A DNA stretch of 14,583 nucleotides from Alphaproteobacteria bacterium (GTDB lineage Bacteria > Pseudomonadota > Alphaproteobacteria > RS24): the NCBI GenBank assembly GCA_029248825.1, contig JAQWIP010000077.1, positions 1 to 14,583 on the forward strand, read 5' to 3'. The notes below the pieces were generated by a model, which searched no databases, was not told the DNA's origin, and saw only the letters and a program-made list of their open reading frames with translations. Below are positions 1 through 6,654 of the stretch, in pieces. How positions within the stretch are numbered: position 1 is the first letter of the stretch; each line of letters starts with the position of its first letter. The position numbers and the translations under genes were made by a program.

Positions 1-7
1 GCTGACT

Positions 8-1033
8 ATGGCAGAAATAATAAATTTTAGCGAGAGCGCGCGCTCTACCGACAATGCTTTGTCTGACTTGCAAACGCTATTTGCCGAGGAACTTTTGGGC
101 GTCGAGGACGAGATTGCCAAACATATGCAATCGGCCGCGGCCATGATACCCGCCATTTCCGAGCATTTAATCGGCGCGGGCGGCAAACGTTTGCGCCCGC
201 TTCTCACGCTCTCGGCGGCGCGGCTTTCGGGCTATAAGGGACACCATCACATCATCATGGCGGCGGCCGTTGAATATATGCATACGGCCACTTTGCTGCA
301 CGATGATGTGGTCGACGATAGCGATATGCGACGCGGCAAACCCACGGCGCGCAAGCTTTGGGGAAATTCGGCCAGCGTTTTGGTCGGTGATTTTCTGCTC
401 GGCCAGGCCTTTCGCATGATGGTGGCAGCCGAAAGCCTGCCCGCGCTCGACATTCTTTCCAATGCCGCCGCGGTCATCGCCGAGGGCGAGGTGATGCAGC
501 TGGCGGCCATGAACAACGCCCAGATTAGCGAAGATAAATATCTGCAAATCATCGACGCCAAAACCGCCGCGCTATTCTCGGCGGCGGCCGAAGTGGGCGG
601 CGAGATATCCAAGGCTTCGAGCGCGCAAATGCAGGCGCTGACCTCCTATGGCCGCAATCTTGGCATTGCCTTTCAGCTCATCGATGATGCGCTCGACTAT
701 GGCAGTGTCGACCAAGTTTTGGGCAAAAACACGGGCGAAGATTTTCGCGAGGGCAAAATGACTTTGCCCGTCATCCTCGCCTATCATCGCGGCGGAGAAG
801 CGGCGCGCTCGTTTTGGGAAACCGTGATGGCAGAGCCGTCGGAAGCCGACCACGAGGCGCGCTTTGCCCAAGCCATAAACCATATGTCCAAGACGCAAGC
901 CTTGGCCGATACGGTGGCGCGCGCCACCCATTACGGCGAAAAAGCCAAAGATGCTTTGAGCTTGTTTCCAGACAGCGAAACCCGCGCCGTCTTGTTACGA
1001 TTGGTTGATTTTTGTATCGCCCGCGCCTATTAA
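8..1033 (+). CDS. ispB: Long-chain polyprenyl diphosphate synthase (quinone side chain)
   Basis: This 341-residue trans-prenyltransferase condenses isopentenyl diphosphate onto an allylic diphosphate to build the octa- or decaprenyl tail of ubiquinone. Visible motifs are GGKRLRP at residues 58-64, the first Asp-rich motif DDVVD at 99-103, the second Asp-rich motif DDALD at 226-230, and the GKNTGEDFREGKMTLP block at 239-254. Together these are diagnostic of the family. Residue -5 from the first Asp motif is Ala94, a small side chain, which in this family fits a long-chain product rather than farnesyl diphosphate. The exact chain length cannot be read, so ispB is used in the broad sense (ddsA or sdsA are alternatives). 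Only seven bases precede the ATG, so its ribosome binding site cannot be judged. The 3' end overlaps the convergent ispE by 39 bp. Confidence 0.95.
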   Translation: MAEIINFSESARSTDNALSDLQTLFAEELLGVEDEIAKHMQSAAAMIPAISEHLIGAGGKRLRPLLTLSAARLSGYKGHHHIIMAAAVEYMHTATLLHDDVVDDSDMRRGKPTARKLWGNSASVLVGDFLLGQAFRMMVAAESLPALDILSNAAAVIAEGEVMQLAAMNNAQISEDKYLQIIDAKTAALFSAAAEVGGEISKASSAQMQALTSYGRNLGIAFQLIDDALDYGSVDQVLGKNTGEDFREGKMTLPVILAYHRGGEAARSFWETVMAEPSEADHEARFAQAINHMSKTQALADTVARATHYGEKAKDALSLFPDSETRAVLLRLVDFCIARAY

Positions 1034-1900
1034 GCGCCCTGCATGCACCCAATCTTTCGCGCGCGGCGCCTGATAGGCCGCCGCTACCTTCGCGCCCTCG
1101 CCTATTTCGCATAGCGCAAAACAACTCGCGCCCGAGCCGCTCATCGCCGCATATTTGGCGCCAGCCTGCTGCAAAGCCGATAGGCAATCGCCAATTTCAG
1201 GAGCCAGCGATATCGCCGCCCCTTGCAAGTCATTGCCCTGCTGGGTGAGAAACGCAACCAGGCCGTCCAAATCTTGCCACGCCTCTGGCACCGGTTGGGC
1301 AGGCCGCAGGTTCGGCGAGGCTTGCAGCGCAGAAAATACCGCCGCCGTGGGCATCGCCACATGCGGGTTTACCAAGACGATTTCCGTCGCGGGAAAATTC
1401 GGCAAATAGGCCAGTGTCTCGCCAATGCCCGTCATCCACGCCGGCGCGCTGGCCAGACAGACAGGCACATCCGCGCCAAGGCTGAGGGCAATTTCTGCCA
1501 AATGCGTATCGCTAATCTCAAGCCCATGCAGCTCTATCAAGGCGCGCAAGGCCGCCGCCGCATCGGCCGAGCCGCCGCCGAGACCAGCCGCGATGGGGAG
1601 GTTTTTTTCCAGCACCAACTGACTGCCCAAAGCGCGTCCGCTGGCTTGCTCGAGCGCGGCCACGGCGCGCAAAATCAAATTGTCTTTTGTATCCGTCTCT
1701 TGCAAGAGGTCGGCGAAAGTTCCGCGCAGGGTCAAGCGAGAGGACGCCGCGCTTGATTTCAGGGAAAGCCTATCGCCGATATCGGCAAAGCCGACAAGGC
1801 TCTCGAGCGCGTGATAGCCATCGGATGTTTTGCCGCGCACGCGCAAGCTTAAGTTGATTTTGGCCGGAGCCGCTATTTGGAGACGCGAAGCCAGCGACAT
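995..1900 (-). CDS. ispE: 4-diphosphocytidyl-2-C-methyl-D-erythritol kinase
   Basis: IspE is a cytosolic GHMP-family kinase. It phosphorylates the 2-hydroxyl of CDP-methylerythritol in the MEP pathway to isopentenyl diphosphate. The 301-residue product has the N-terminal PAKINLSLRV motif (catalytic Lys14), the ATP-binding loop PIAAGLGGGSADA at about 102-114, LGADVPVCL with catalytic Asp144, and the C-terminal glycine loop AAMSGSGASCFAL. Length is normal for the family. The ATG at 1900 follows an AAGG that overlaps the stop codon of the upstream TPR gene, with a 10-bp intergenic gap, so the two are very probably co-transcribed and translationally coupled. Its last 13 codons are antisense to the last 13 codons of the polyprenyl synthase gene, an enzyme that uses the downstream products of the same pathway. 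Confidence 0.95.
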   Translation of the reverse strand: MSLASRLQIAAPAKINLSLRVRGKTSDGYHALESLVGFADIGDRLSLKSSAASSRLTLRGTFADLLQETDTKDNLILRAVAALEQASGRALGSQLVLEKNLPIAAGLGGGSADAAAALRALIELHGLEISDTHLAEIALSLGADVPVCLASAPAWMTGIGETLAYLPNFPATEIVLVNPHVAMPTAAVFSALQASPNLRPAQPVPEAWQDLDGLVAFLTQQGNDLQGAAISLAPEIGDCLSALQQAGAKYAAMSGSGASCFALCEIGEGAKVAAAYQAPRAKDWVHAGRLIGAGDTKINQS

Positions 1901-1910
1901 AAGCGGCGCC

Positions 1911-3659
1911 TTAAATGGCTGTGCCGCCGCGCGGCATATGGGCTTTCGGCTTTTTCTTCTCGGCCGGCCCCAGACCCGTCAGCAGTTTCTCTTCAATTTT
2001 CACGCGCTCTTCGTCGCTTGGCGCAAAGGCCAGCGCCTTGCGCCATTGATACCGCGCCTCCACTTTGCGCCCAACGCGCCATAACGCATCGCCCAAATGA
2101 TCGGTCACCACGGGGTCGCCGCTCTCAATTTGCGACGCGCGTTCCAGCAAAATCAGCGCTTGTTTATAATTGCCGAGGCGATAATGCGCCCAGCCCAGAC
2201 TATCCACAAAGGCGCCGTTTTTCGGCTCTTTTTTCACTGCCTCGCGAATGATTTTCAGCCCTTCATCCAAGTAAATCCCTTGGTTGATCCAGCTATAGCC
2301 GAGATAATTCAACACATTCGGCTCATCGCCAGACAAGGCGCGTGCGGTCTGCAAATCCAGCTCGGCACTATCCCAATCGCCCAGCCGCTCGCGCATCATG
2401 CCGCGCGCAAAATATAAAAACCAATCGCGCGGGTTCGGGTCTTGCGCCGTGCCAGACCCCATCGCAATCGCTTTGTCATAAGCCGTCTCGGCCTCGTCAA
2501 AGCGATGTTCGGAACGATAAAGATCGCCCAGAGAAATGAAAATATCGCGATTGTCTGGCATGGCGCGCGATTGCGCCGACAGCACCGCAATGGCCGCCTC
2601 GCTGGCGCCGGCTTGAAACAACATTTGCGCGCGCTGAATTTGCGCATCGGCATAAGAAACGGCCGCGCGCGGGATGGCGCCAAATTCTTCGGCCGCGCGC
2701 ACATAGCGCTCGCGCTGCCCCATCAGGCTCGCCACGGCAAAGGTAACGCGGTCATTATCGGGCTGGAGATGCTGCGCCATACGATAAAACCCAAGCGCCA
2801 AATCCATACGGTTTTCGCTGGCCATAGCCTCGGCAATGCTCGCAAAAGCGCTGGCCAATCCTTCTTGGGGGGTGATGCGAAGCGGCGCAGGGCGGGCTTG
2901 CGCCAAACGGGTTTGCGCGGCTTTTAAATAGGCATTGTCGAGGTTTTGCGAGGCGTAGAAATTATATAATTTTTCCGCCCGCTCCAGCTCGCCTTGGCGG
3001 TGTAAAAACGCGCCATAGGACAGCGTGAAAAACAAATAACGAGCGCCATTGGCCCGCACCCCGTCTTGATAATAGCGTTGCGCTTTTTCGGGCTGGCCGT
3101 TCAGCTCCAGCACCCGCGCCGATTGCGACAAGGGCACGGGGGCAAACACACTGCCGCGCGCCAATTTTTGAATGGCGCGGTCGCGCGCCTTTTCATCGTC
3201 CAGAGCGACACTAATCCACAGCCGAATATTGGGATTGAGCATTTCCGCGAAAGGGCCTTTTTCCATCGCATCGAGATGCGTGAGCGCGGCTTCATAATTT
3301 TCATGCTTAAACGCATCAATGGCCAGCACCAGACGGGCTTGGCGATTTTCTTGCTTTTGCGAAATTATGGTTTCAGCGGTCGCCACACTGGCCCTAATTT
3401 GCCCCGCCATAATTTGCGACTGCAAAGCTTCGCGCAACAAGTTTGGGTCTTTGGGGCGCGCCATCAGCGCTCTCGACCAATAGTCGCCAGCCGAATTGGC
3501 ATCTTTGGAAAGGGTGGCTTGGCGCGCAGCAAGATAGGCGCCCGAGGCACCCTGTTCGACGATATAGGCATCGACGCGCTGCGAAACATACACAACGCCC
3601 GAGGCCGCCAGCGCGCTAACGCCCGCCAATCCAATTAAAATACCTTGCCGCCACTTCAT
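1911..3659 (-). CDS. Membrane-anchored tetratricopeptide repeat protein
   Basis: A 582-residue protein with one N-terminal hydrophobic segment (about residues 6-25, after MKWRQ), acting as an uncleaved anchor or signal peptide. The rest is an alpha-helical repeat region on the periplasmic side. TPR-like helices are recognisable throughout. The clearest are in the C-terminal half, for example the stretch DIFISLGDLYRSEHRFDEAE and a later unit around VDSLGWAHYRLGNYKQALIL. The last residues are Lys/Pro-rich. No catalytic domain is visible, so it is probably a scaffold or assembly factor, and its partner is unknown. The ATG at 3659 has only a weak upstream purine patch (TAGGG, 7 nt away). It lies between ETF-QO (80 bp upstream) and ispE (10 bp downstream). 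Neither neighbour suggests a specific role. Confidence 0.85.
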   Translation of the reverse strand: MKWRQGILIGLAGVSALAASGVVYVSQRVDAYIVEQGASGAYLAARQATLSKDANSAGDYWSRALMARPKDPNLLREALQSQIMAGQIRASVATAETIISQKQENRQARLVLAIDAFKHENYEAALTHLDAMEKGPFAEMLNPNIRLWISVALDDEKARDRAIQKLARGSVFAPVPLSQSARVLELNGQPEKAQRYYQDGVRANGARYLFFTLSYGAFLHRQGELERAEKLYNFYASQNLDNAYLKAAQTRLAQARPAPLRITPQEGLASAFASIAEAMASENRMDLALGFYRMAQHLQPDNDRVTFAVASLMGQRERYVRAAEEFGAIPRAAVSYADAQIQRAQMLFQAGASEAAIAVLSAQSRAMPDNRDIFISLGDLYRSEHRFDEAETAYDKAIAMGSGTAQDPNPRDWFLYFARGMMRERLGDWDSAELDLQTARALSGDEPNVLNYLGYSWINQGIYLDEGLKIIREAVKKEPKNGAFVDSLGWAHYRLGNYKQALILLERASQIESGDPVVTDHLGDALWRVGRKVEARYQWRKALAFAPSDEERVKIEEKLLTGLGPAEKKKPKAHMPRGGTAI

Positions 3660-3739
3660 AGGAGACCCTAACTTTCCAGCGTTTGTTCGCTATCGTGTCA
3701 CACCTCGCACACCCAACTCAAGGCACTAGAAAAGCAGAA

Positions 3740-5452
3740 TTACATATTCGGGTAATTTGGCCCACCCGCACCCTCTGGCACCACCCAATTGATGTTCTGA
3801 CTTGGGCATTTAATGTCACAGGTTTTGCAATGCACGCAGTTTTGCGCATTGATTTGCAACCGCGGATTGTCGCCATTTTCTTCGGCCACAATCTCATATA
3901 CACCGGCCGGACAATAGCGCTGCGCGGGCTCATCATAATCGCGCAAATTGACCTCAATCGGCACCGACGCATCTTTTAGCGTCAAATGCGCGGGCTGGTC
4001 TTCTTCATGATTGGTGGCCGATAGGAATACCGACGATAATTTGTCGAAAGCCACTTCATTGTCATATTTTGGATAATCGATGGGCTTGCATTCAGAGGCT
4101 TTTTTCAAGCTCGCATGGTCGGCCTTTGTATGGTGCATGGTGAACGGCAGCCCGATGCGCAAAGTGCGCATCCACATTTCGACGCCGCCCAACATCGTTC
4201 CCAAAATCGTGCCGAACTTGGTCAGCAGCGGCTTCACATTGCGCACCATCGACAGCTCTTTGGCCACGCGCGACCCATTATAGGCCTCTTGATAGGCCTC
4301 TAATTCATCGTGCGAGCGACCCGAGGTCACGGCCTCGAAAGCCGCTTCGGCGGCCATAATTCCGGTTTCCATAGCGTTATGGCTACCCTTAATGCGCGGC
4401 AGATTCACAAAGCCGGCCGAGCAACCGATAAGCGCGCCACCAGGGAACGCCAGTTTCGGCACCGACTGATAGCCGCCTTCGGTAATGGCGCGCGCGCCGT
4501 AAGAAATGCGCTTGCCGCCTTGCAAAACAGGCTTAATGGCAGGGTGCATTTTGAAACGCTGAAACTCATCATAGGGCGACAAATGCGGGTTTTGATAATT
4601 CAAATGGGTCACGAAGCCGATGGACACCAGCCCCTCGCCGAAGTGATACATCCACGAGCCGCCACCGGTTTTGTTATCCAGCGGCCAGCCGAATGTATGC
4701 TGCACATAGCCGGGCTTGTGCTGCGCCGGGTCGACTTGCCATAGCTCTTTAATGCCAAGGCCAAATTTTTGATAATCGCTATCTTTATCCAGCTCATATT
4801 TGGCGATGGCCGCTTTGGAAAGCGAGCCACGCACGCCTTCGCCGAGCAATGTATATTTGGCCAGCAATTCCATGCCAGGCATCCAGCCATCTTTTTTCGT
4901 GCCTTCTTTCGAGACCCCCATATCGCCCGTGGCGACCCCGCGAACGGCGCCGTTTTCATCGAGCAGCAATTCGGAGGCGGCAAAGCCCGGGTAAATTTCC
5001 ACGCCCAAGCCCTCGGCTTGTTCGGCCAACCAACGCGCGACATTGCCGAGGCTGGCGATGTAATTGCCGTGGTTTTTCATCAAAGGCGGCAGCATGAAAT
5101 TGGGCAGCGGGAAGGAACCCGCAGGGCCCAAAACCAGAAAACGATCGTCAGTGACTTCGGTTTCCAAAGGCGCGCCCATGGCTTTCCAATCGGGGAACAA
5201 ACGCGAAATGCCAACAGGGTCGATGACCGCGCCCGAAAGAATATGGGCGCCGATTTCAGAGCCTTTCTCCAAAACGCAGACCGAGACCTCTTCGCCTTTT
5301 TCGGCCGCCATTTGTTTCAAGCGAATCGCCGCCGACAGACCCGCAGGCCCGCCCCCAACAATCACCACATCATATTCCATGCCCTCGCGTTCTTCGGGGG
5401 CCAAAGCCCAGCCTTGGCGCGTGTTGACCTGATTTACTGGCAATTCACTCAT
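3740..5452 (-). CDS. Electron transfer flavoprotein-ubiquinone oxidoreductase
   Basis: ETF-QO is a membrane-associated iron-sulfur flavoprotein. It takes electrons from reduced ETF, loaded by acyl-CoA and amino-acid dehydrogenases, and passes them to ubiquinone. The 570-residue product opens with a Rossmann FAD motif, DVVIVGGGPAGLS (GGGPAG at 33-38). It ends with the [4Fe-4S] domain: Cys514 in RYCPAGVYE, then Cys539, Cys542 and Cys545 in CVHCKTC. The spacing of 25 between the first two cysteines matches my memory of human ETF-QO (561 and 586). Cys549 follows in the ferredoxin-like sequence. The reading frame stays open to 5602, but the start at 5452 is chosen for its GGAG at 6 nt and because the extra 50 residues resemble no ETF-QO. 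It is divergent from the uracil-DNA glycosylase gene, and no clear terminator is visible in the 80 bp after it. Confidence 0.96.
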   Translation of the reverse strand: MSELPVNQVNTRQGWALAPEEREGMEYDVVIVGGGPAGLSAAIRLKQMAAEKGEEVSVCVLEKGSEIGAHILSGAVIDPVGISRLFPDWKAMGAPLETEVTDDRFLVLGPAGSFPLPNFMLPPLMKNHGNYIASLGNVARWLAEQAEGLGVEIYPGFAASELLLDENGAVRGVATGDMGVSKEGTKKDGWMPGMELLAKYTLLGEGVRGSLSKAAIAKYELDKDSDYQKFGLGIKELWQVDPAQHKPGYVQHTFGWPLDNKTGGGSWMYHFGEGLVSIGFVTHLNYQNPHLSPYDEFQRFKMHPAIKPVLQGGKRISYGARAITEGGYQSVPKLAFPGGALIGCSAGFVNLPRIKGSHNAMETGIMAAEAAFEAVTSGRSHDELEAYQEAYNGSRVAKELSMVRNVKPLLTKFGTILGTMLGGVEMWMRTLRIGLPFTMHHTKADHASLKKASECKPIDYPKYDNEVAFDKLSSVFLSATNHEEDQPAHLTLKDASVPIEVNLRDYDEPAQRYCPAGVYEIVAEENGDNPRLQINAQNCVHCKTCDIKCPSQNINWVVPEGAGGPNYPNM

Positions 5453-5458
5453 TTTATG

Positions 5459-5462
5459 CTCC
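5459..5462 (-). promoter_or_regulatory. Ribosome binding site fixing the ETF-QO start
   Basis: On the minus strand GGAG stands 6 nt before the ATG at 5452. No comparable purine patch precedes the longer in-frame start at 5602, so this site decides the start. Confidence 0.7.
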
Positions 5463-5491
5463 GTTAAAAAACTGTCGCTAATTTGGCGTTT

Positions 5492-5520
5492 TCTATAGCA
5501 GAAAAACCGCCTTGCGTCAC
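5492..5520 (-). promoter_or_regulatory. Candidate sigma70-type promoter for ETF-QO
   Basis: Reading the minus strand, GTGACG (5515-5520, 4 of 6 to TTGACA) is followed by a 17-nt spacer and TATAGA (5492-5497). A TGC just upstream of the latter gives an extended -10 look. The predicted start near 5485 leaves a leader of about 33 nt before the ATG at 5452. The call rests on hexamer match and spacing only. Confidence 0.4.
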
Positions 5521-5629
5521 CGTTGGGACAAATTTTATTGCAGCCAAAGCCCCAAAGACGCCCTAACTTGAGCCTAACATATAGGTGTTTCGCGCCCCAC
5601 ACCCAAGCCAGCGCGCCGCCATGCGACCC

Positions 5630-5677
5630 TTTGTCATTAGGGGTGTCATTACAGGTGTCGGCAAAGGTGTATCTATT
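5630..5677 (+). repeat. Degenerate 12-bp tandem array, core GGTGTC
   Basis: Four consecutive 12-bp units begin at 5630, 5642, 5654 and 5666. They read TTTGTCATTAGG, GGTGTCATTACA, GGTGTCGGCAAA and GGTGTATCTATT. Units 1 and 2 share TGTCATTA, and units 2 and 3 share GGTGTC, all at an exact 12-bp period. The array lies about 110-155 bp upstream of the glycosylase start. It could be a row of protein-binding sites or a relic of slipped-strand duplication. Confidence 0.5.
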
Positions 5678-5739
5678 CTGGGGATAGTGTCGCCTTTGGC
5701 CAAAAACACGTATTTATCTCGGCCAAAACCCGCGAAGCA

Positions 5740-5752
5740 GCTTAAGTTAAGC
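5740..5752. repeat. Perfect 13-bp palindrome upstream of udg
   Basis: GCTTAAGTTAAGC is a perfect inverted repeat (arms GCTTAA and TTAAGC around a single G), 32 bp before the glycosylase ATG. The position suits an operator, but no regulator can be named. Confidence 0.45.
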
Positions 5753-5784
5753 GTTTATATTTCATCAGGAGCGGCGGCCAGACA

Positions 5785-6654
5785 ATGACCGGTTTGACCC
5801 AACATCAAATAATCGACTTGCTGCGCCAGAACCTAGAGGCGGGCTGCGGCGATGTGCTGGCCGAAGCGCCCGTGCATTATTATCAGCAAGGCGCGGCAAG
5901 CCCTCCAAAAGCCGCTCCCGCGCAAGCCATGCAAGAAGCGCCACAAGCGGAGATATTTCCCGCACCGCAAGCGGAGGTCTCTCCCGCACCGCGAGCCGCT
6001 GTGCCAATTGCCAAACCCGCCCCCCCGATGGCCGGCGCCACCGAGCTGAAAGACGCCATCGCCATGGCGCAAAAACTGGCGGCCGAAGCCGACACCGTAG
6101 AAGCCTTGCACCAAGCCATACAAGATTTTGAGCTTTGCGGTTTGAAACCCACGGCGAAACATTGCGTGTTTCAAGATGGCATCGCCAGCGCCAAAGTCAT
6201 GCTCATCGGCGAAGCCCCCGGCAAAGAAGAAGACATGGAAGGTCGCCCCTTCGTGGGTCCTGCGGGGCAGATGCTCGATAAAATGCTCGCCGCCATTGGG
6301 CTGCGCCGCGACGAAAATATTTACATCACCAATATCGTGCCGTGGCGTCCGCCAGGCAATCGCTCGCCATCGGCCGATGAAATTGCCATTTGCCAGCCTT
6401 TCGTGGCGCGCCATATCGAGCTTATTCAACCCGAGATTTTGCTGCTGGCCGGCAATATTGCCAGCAAGACGCTGCTGGGCACGCAGGTTGGCATTACCAA
6501 ATTGCGCGGCCAATGGCAGCGCTATCAACCCGACGCCGCAAACCTAGAGGCTCTGCCGATGCTGCATCCCGCCTATGTGGTGCGCCGCCCCGAAACCAAA
6601 GCCGATGTATGGGCTGACCTTTGCGCGTTAAAAGCAAAATGGAGGCACGCATGA
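5785..6654 (+). CDS. Uracil-DNA glycosylase, family-4-like
   Basis: This 289-residue enzyme probably excises uracil from DNA to start base excision repair. The catalytic domain begins near residue 105 and shows GEAPGKEED at 142-150, GRPFVGPAGQ at 153-162, the NIVPWRPPGNRSP block at about 183-195, and the HPAYVVRRP motif with His261. The KRRIH insert that marks UDGX is absent. Residues about 35-82 are a Pro/Ala-rich linker joining a short N-terminal helical piece (1-30) to the catalytic domain. The usual paired CxxC of family 4 is not seen: the candidate ligands are Cys118, Cys127 and Cys203, so the Fe-S cluster is uncertain. The ATG at 5785 has AGGAG 13 nt upstream, a rather long spacing. The stop codon overlaps the lytic transglycosylase start as ATGA. 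Confidence 0.9.
   Translation: MTGLTQHQIIDLLRQNLEAGCGDVLAEAPVHYYQQGAASPPKAAPAQAMQEAPQAEIFPAPQAEVSPAPRAAVPIAKPAPPMAGATELKDAIAMAQKLAAEADTVEALHQAIQDFELCGLKPTAKHCVFQDGIASAKVMLIGEAPGKEEDMEGRPFVGPAGQMLDKMLAAIGLRRDENIYITNIVPWRPPGNRSPSADEIAICQPFVARHIELIQPEILLLAGNIASKTLLGTQVGITKLRGQWQRYQPDAANLEALPMLHPAYVVRRPETKADVWADLCALKAKWRHA
5941..6000 (+). repeat. 24-bp tandem repeat in the glycosylase linker
   Basis: Two adjacent 24-bp units (5941-5964 and 5965-5988) match at 20 of 24 positions. A partial third copy follows from 5989. They encode the repeated linker residues APQAEIFP and APQAEVSP followed by APRA. The in-frame unit length shows local duplication inside a flexible linker. Confidence 0.75.
6641..6645 (+). 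promoter_or_regulatory. Ribosome binding site fixing the transglycosylase start
   Basis: GGAGG lies inside the last codons of the glycosylase gene and 5 nt before the ATG at 6651. It supports that ATG over the in-frame TTG at 6621 and ATG at 6639. Confidence 0.75.

Larger units (their letters stand above)
5453..5784. other. Divergent intergenic region between ETF-QO and udg
   Basis: This 332-bp stretch separates two divergently transcribed genes and must hold both promoters. It contains the candidate ETF-QO promoter (5492-5520), a degenerate 12-bp tandem array (5630-5677), an imperfect hairpin with arms CAAAGG (5662-5667) and CCTTTG (5693-5698), the 10-bp palindrome TTTGGCCAAA (5695-5704), and the 13-bp palindrome at 5740-5752. 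A short plus-strand frame from ATG 5621 to a TGA at 5786-5788 overlaps the udg start but has no visible ribosome binding site. I could not identify a convincing plus-strand promoter for udg by hexamer matching. Confidence 0.7.

Noticed and set aside
3695..3703. GTGTCACAC palindrome between ETF-QO and the TPR gene, resembling a CRP/FNR half-site
   Set aside because: Only the centre of such a site is present, without the two half-sites at proper spacing, so it is most likely chance.
4769..5467. 232-codon plus-strand open frame opposite ETF-QO
   Set aside because: It lies wholly antisense to a well-supported ETF-QO gene, has no ribosome binding site that I see, and its protein has the Arg/His/Phe-rich look of an antisense shadow with no recognisable domain.
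5453..5602. N-terminal extension of ETF-QO to 5602
   Set aside because: The extra 50 residues resemble no ETF-QO, contain the candidate promoter and leader, and lack a ribosome binding site. The ATG at 5452 has GGAG at 6 nt.
5733..5761. Possible plus-strand promoter with -10 TATATT at 5756-5761
   Set aside because: The -10 match is good, but the hexamer 17 nt upstream (CGAAGC) does not resemble -35. Transcription would also start on the ribosome binding site.
6621..6650. Upstream TTG or ATG start for the lytic transglycosylase
   Set aside because: The start at 6651 has a GGAGG site and begins directly with a signal peptide. The longer forms would put extra charged residues in front of it.
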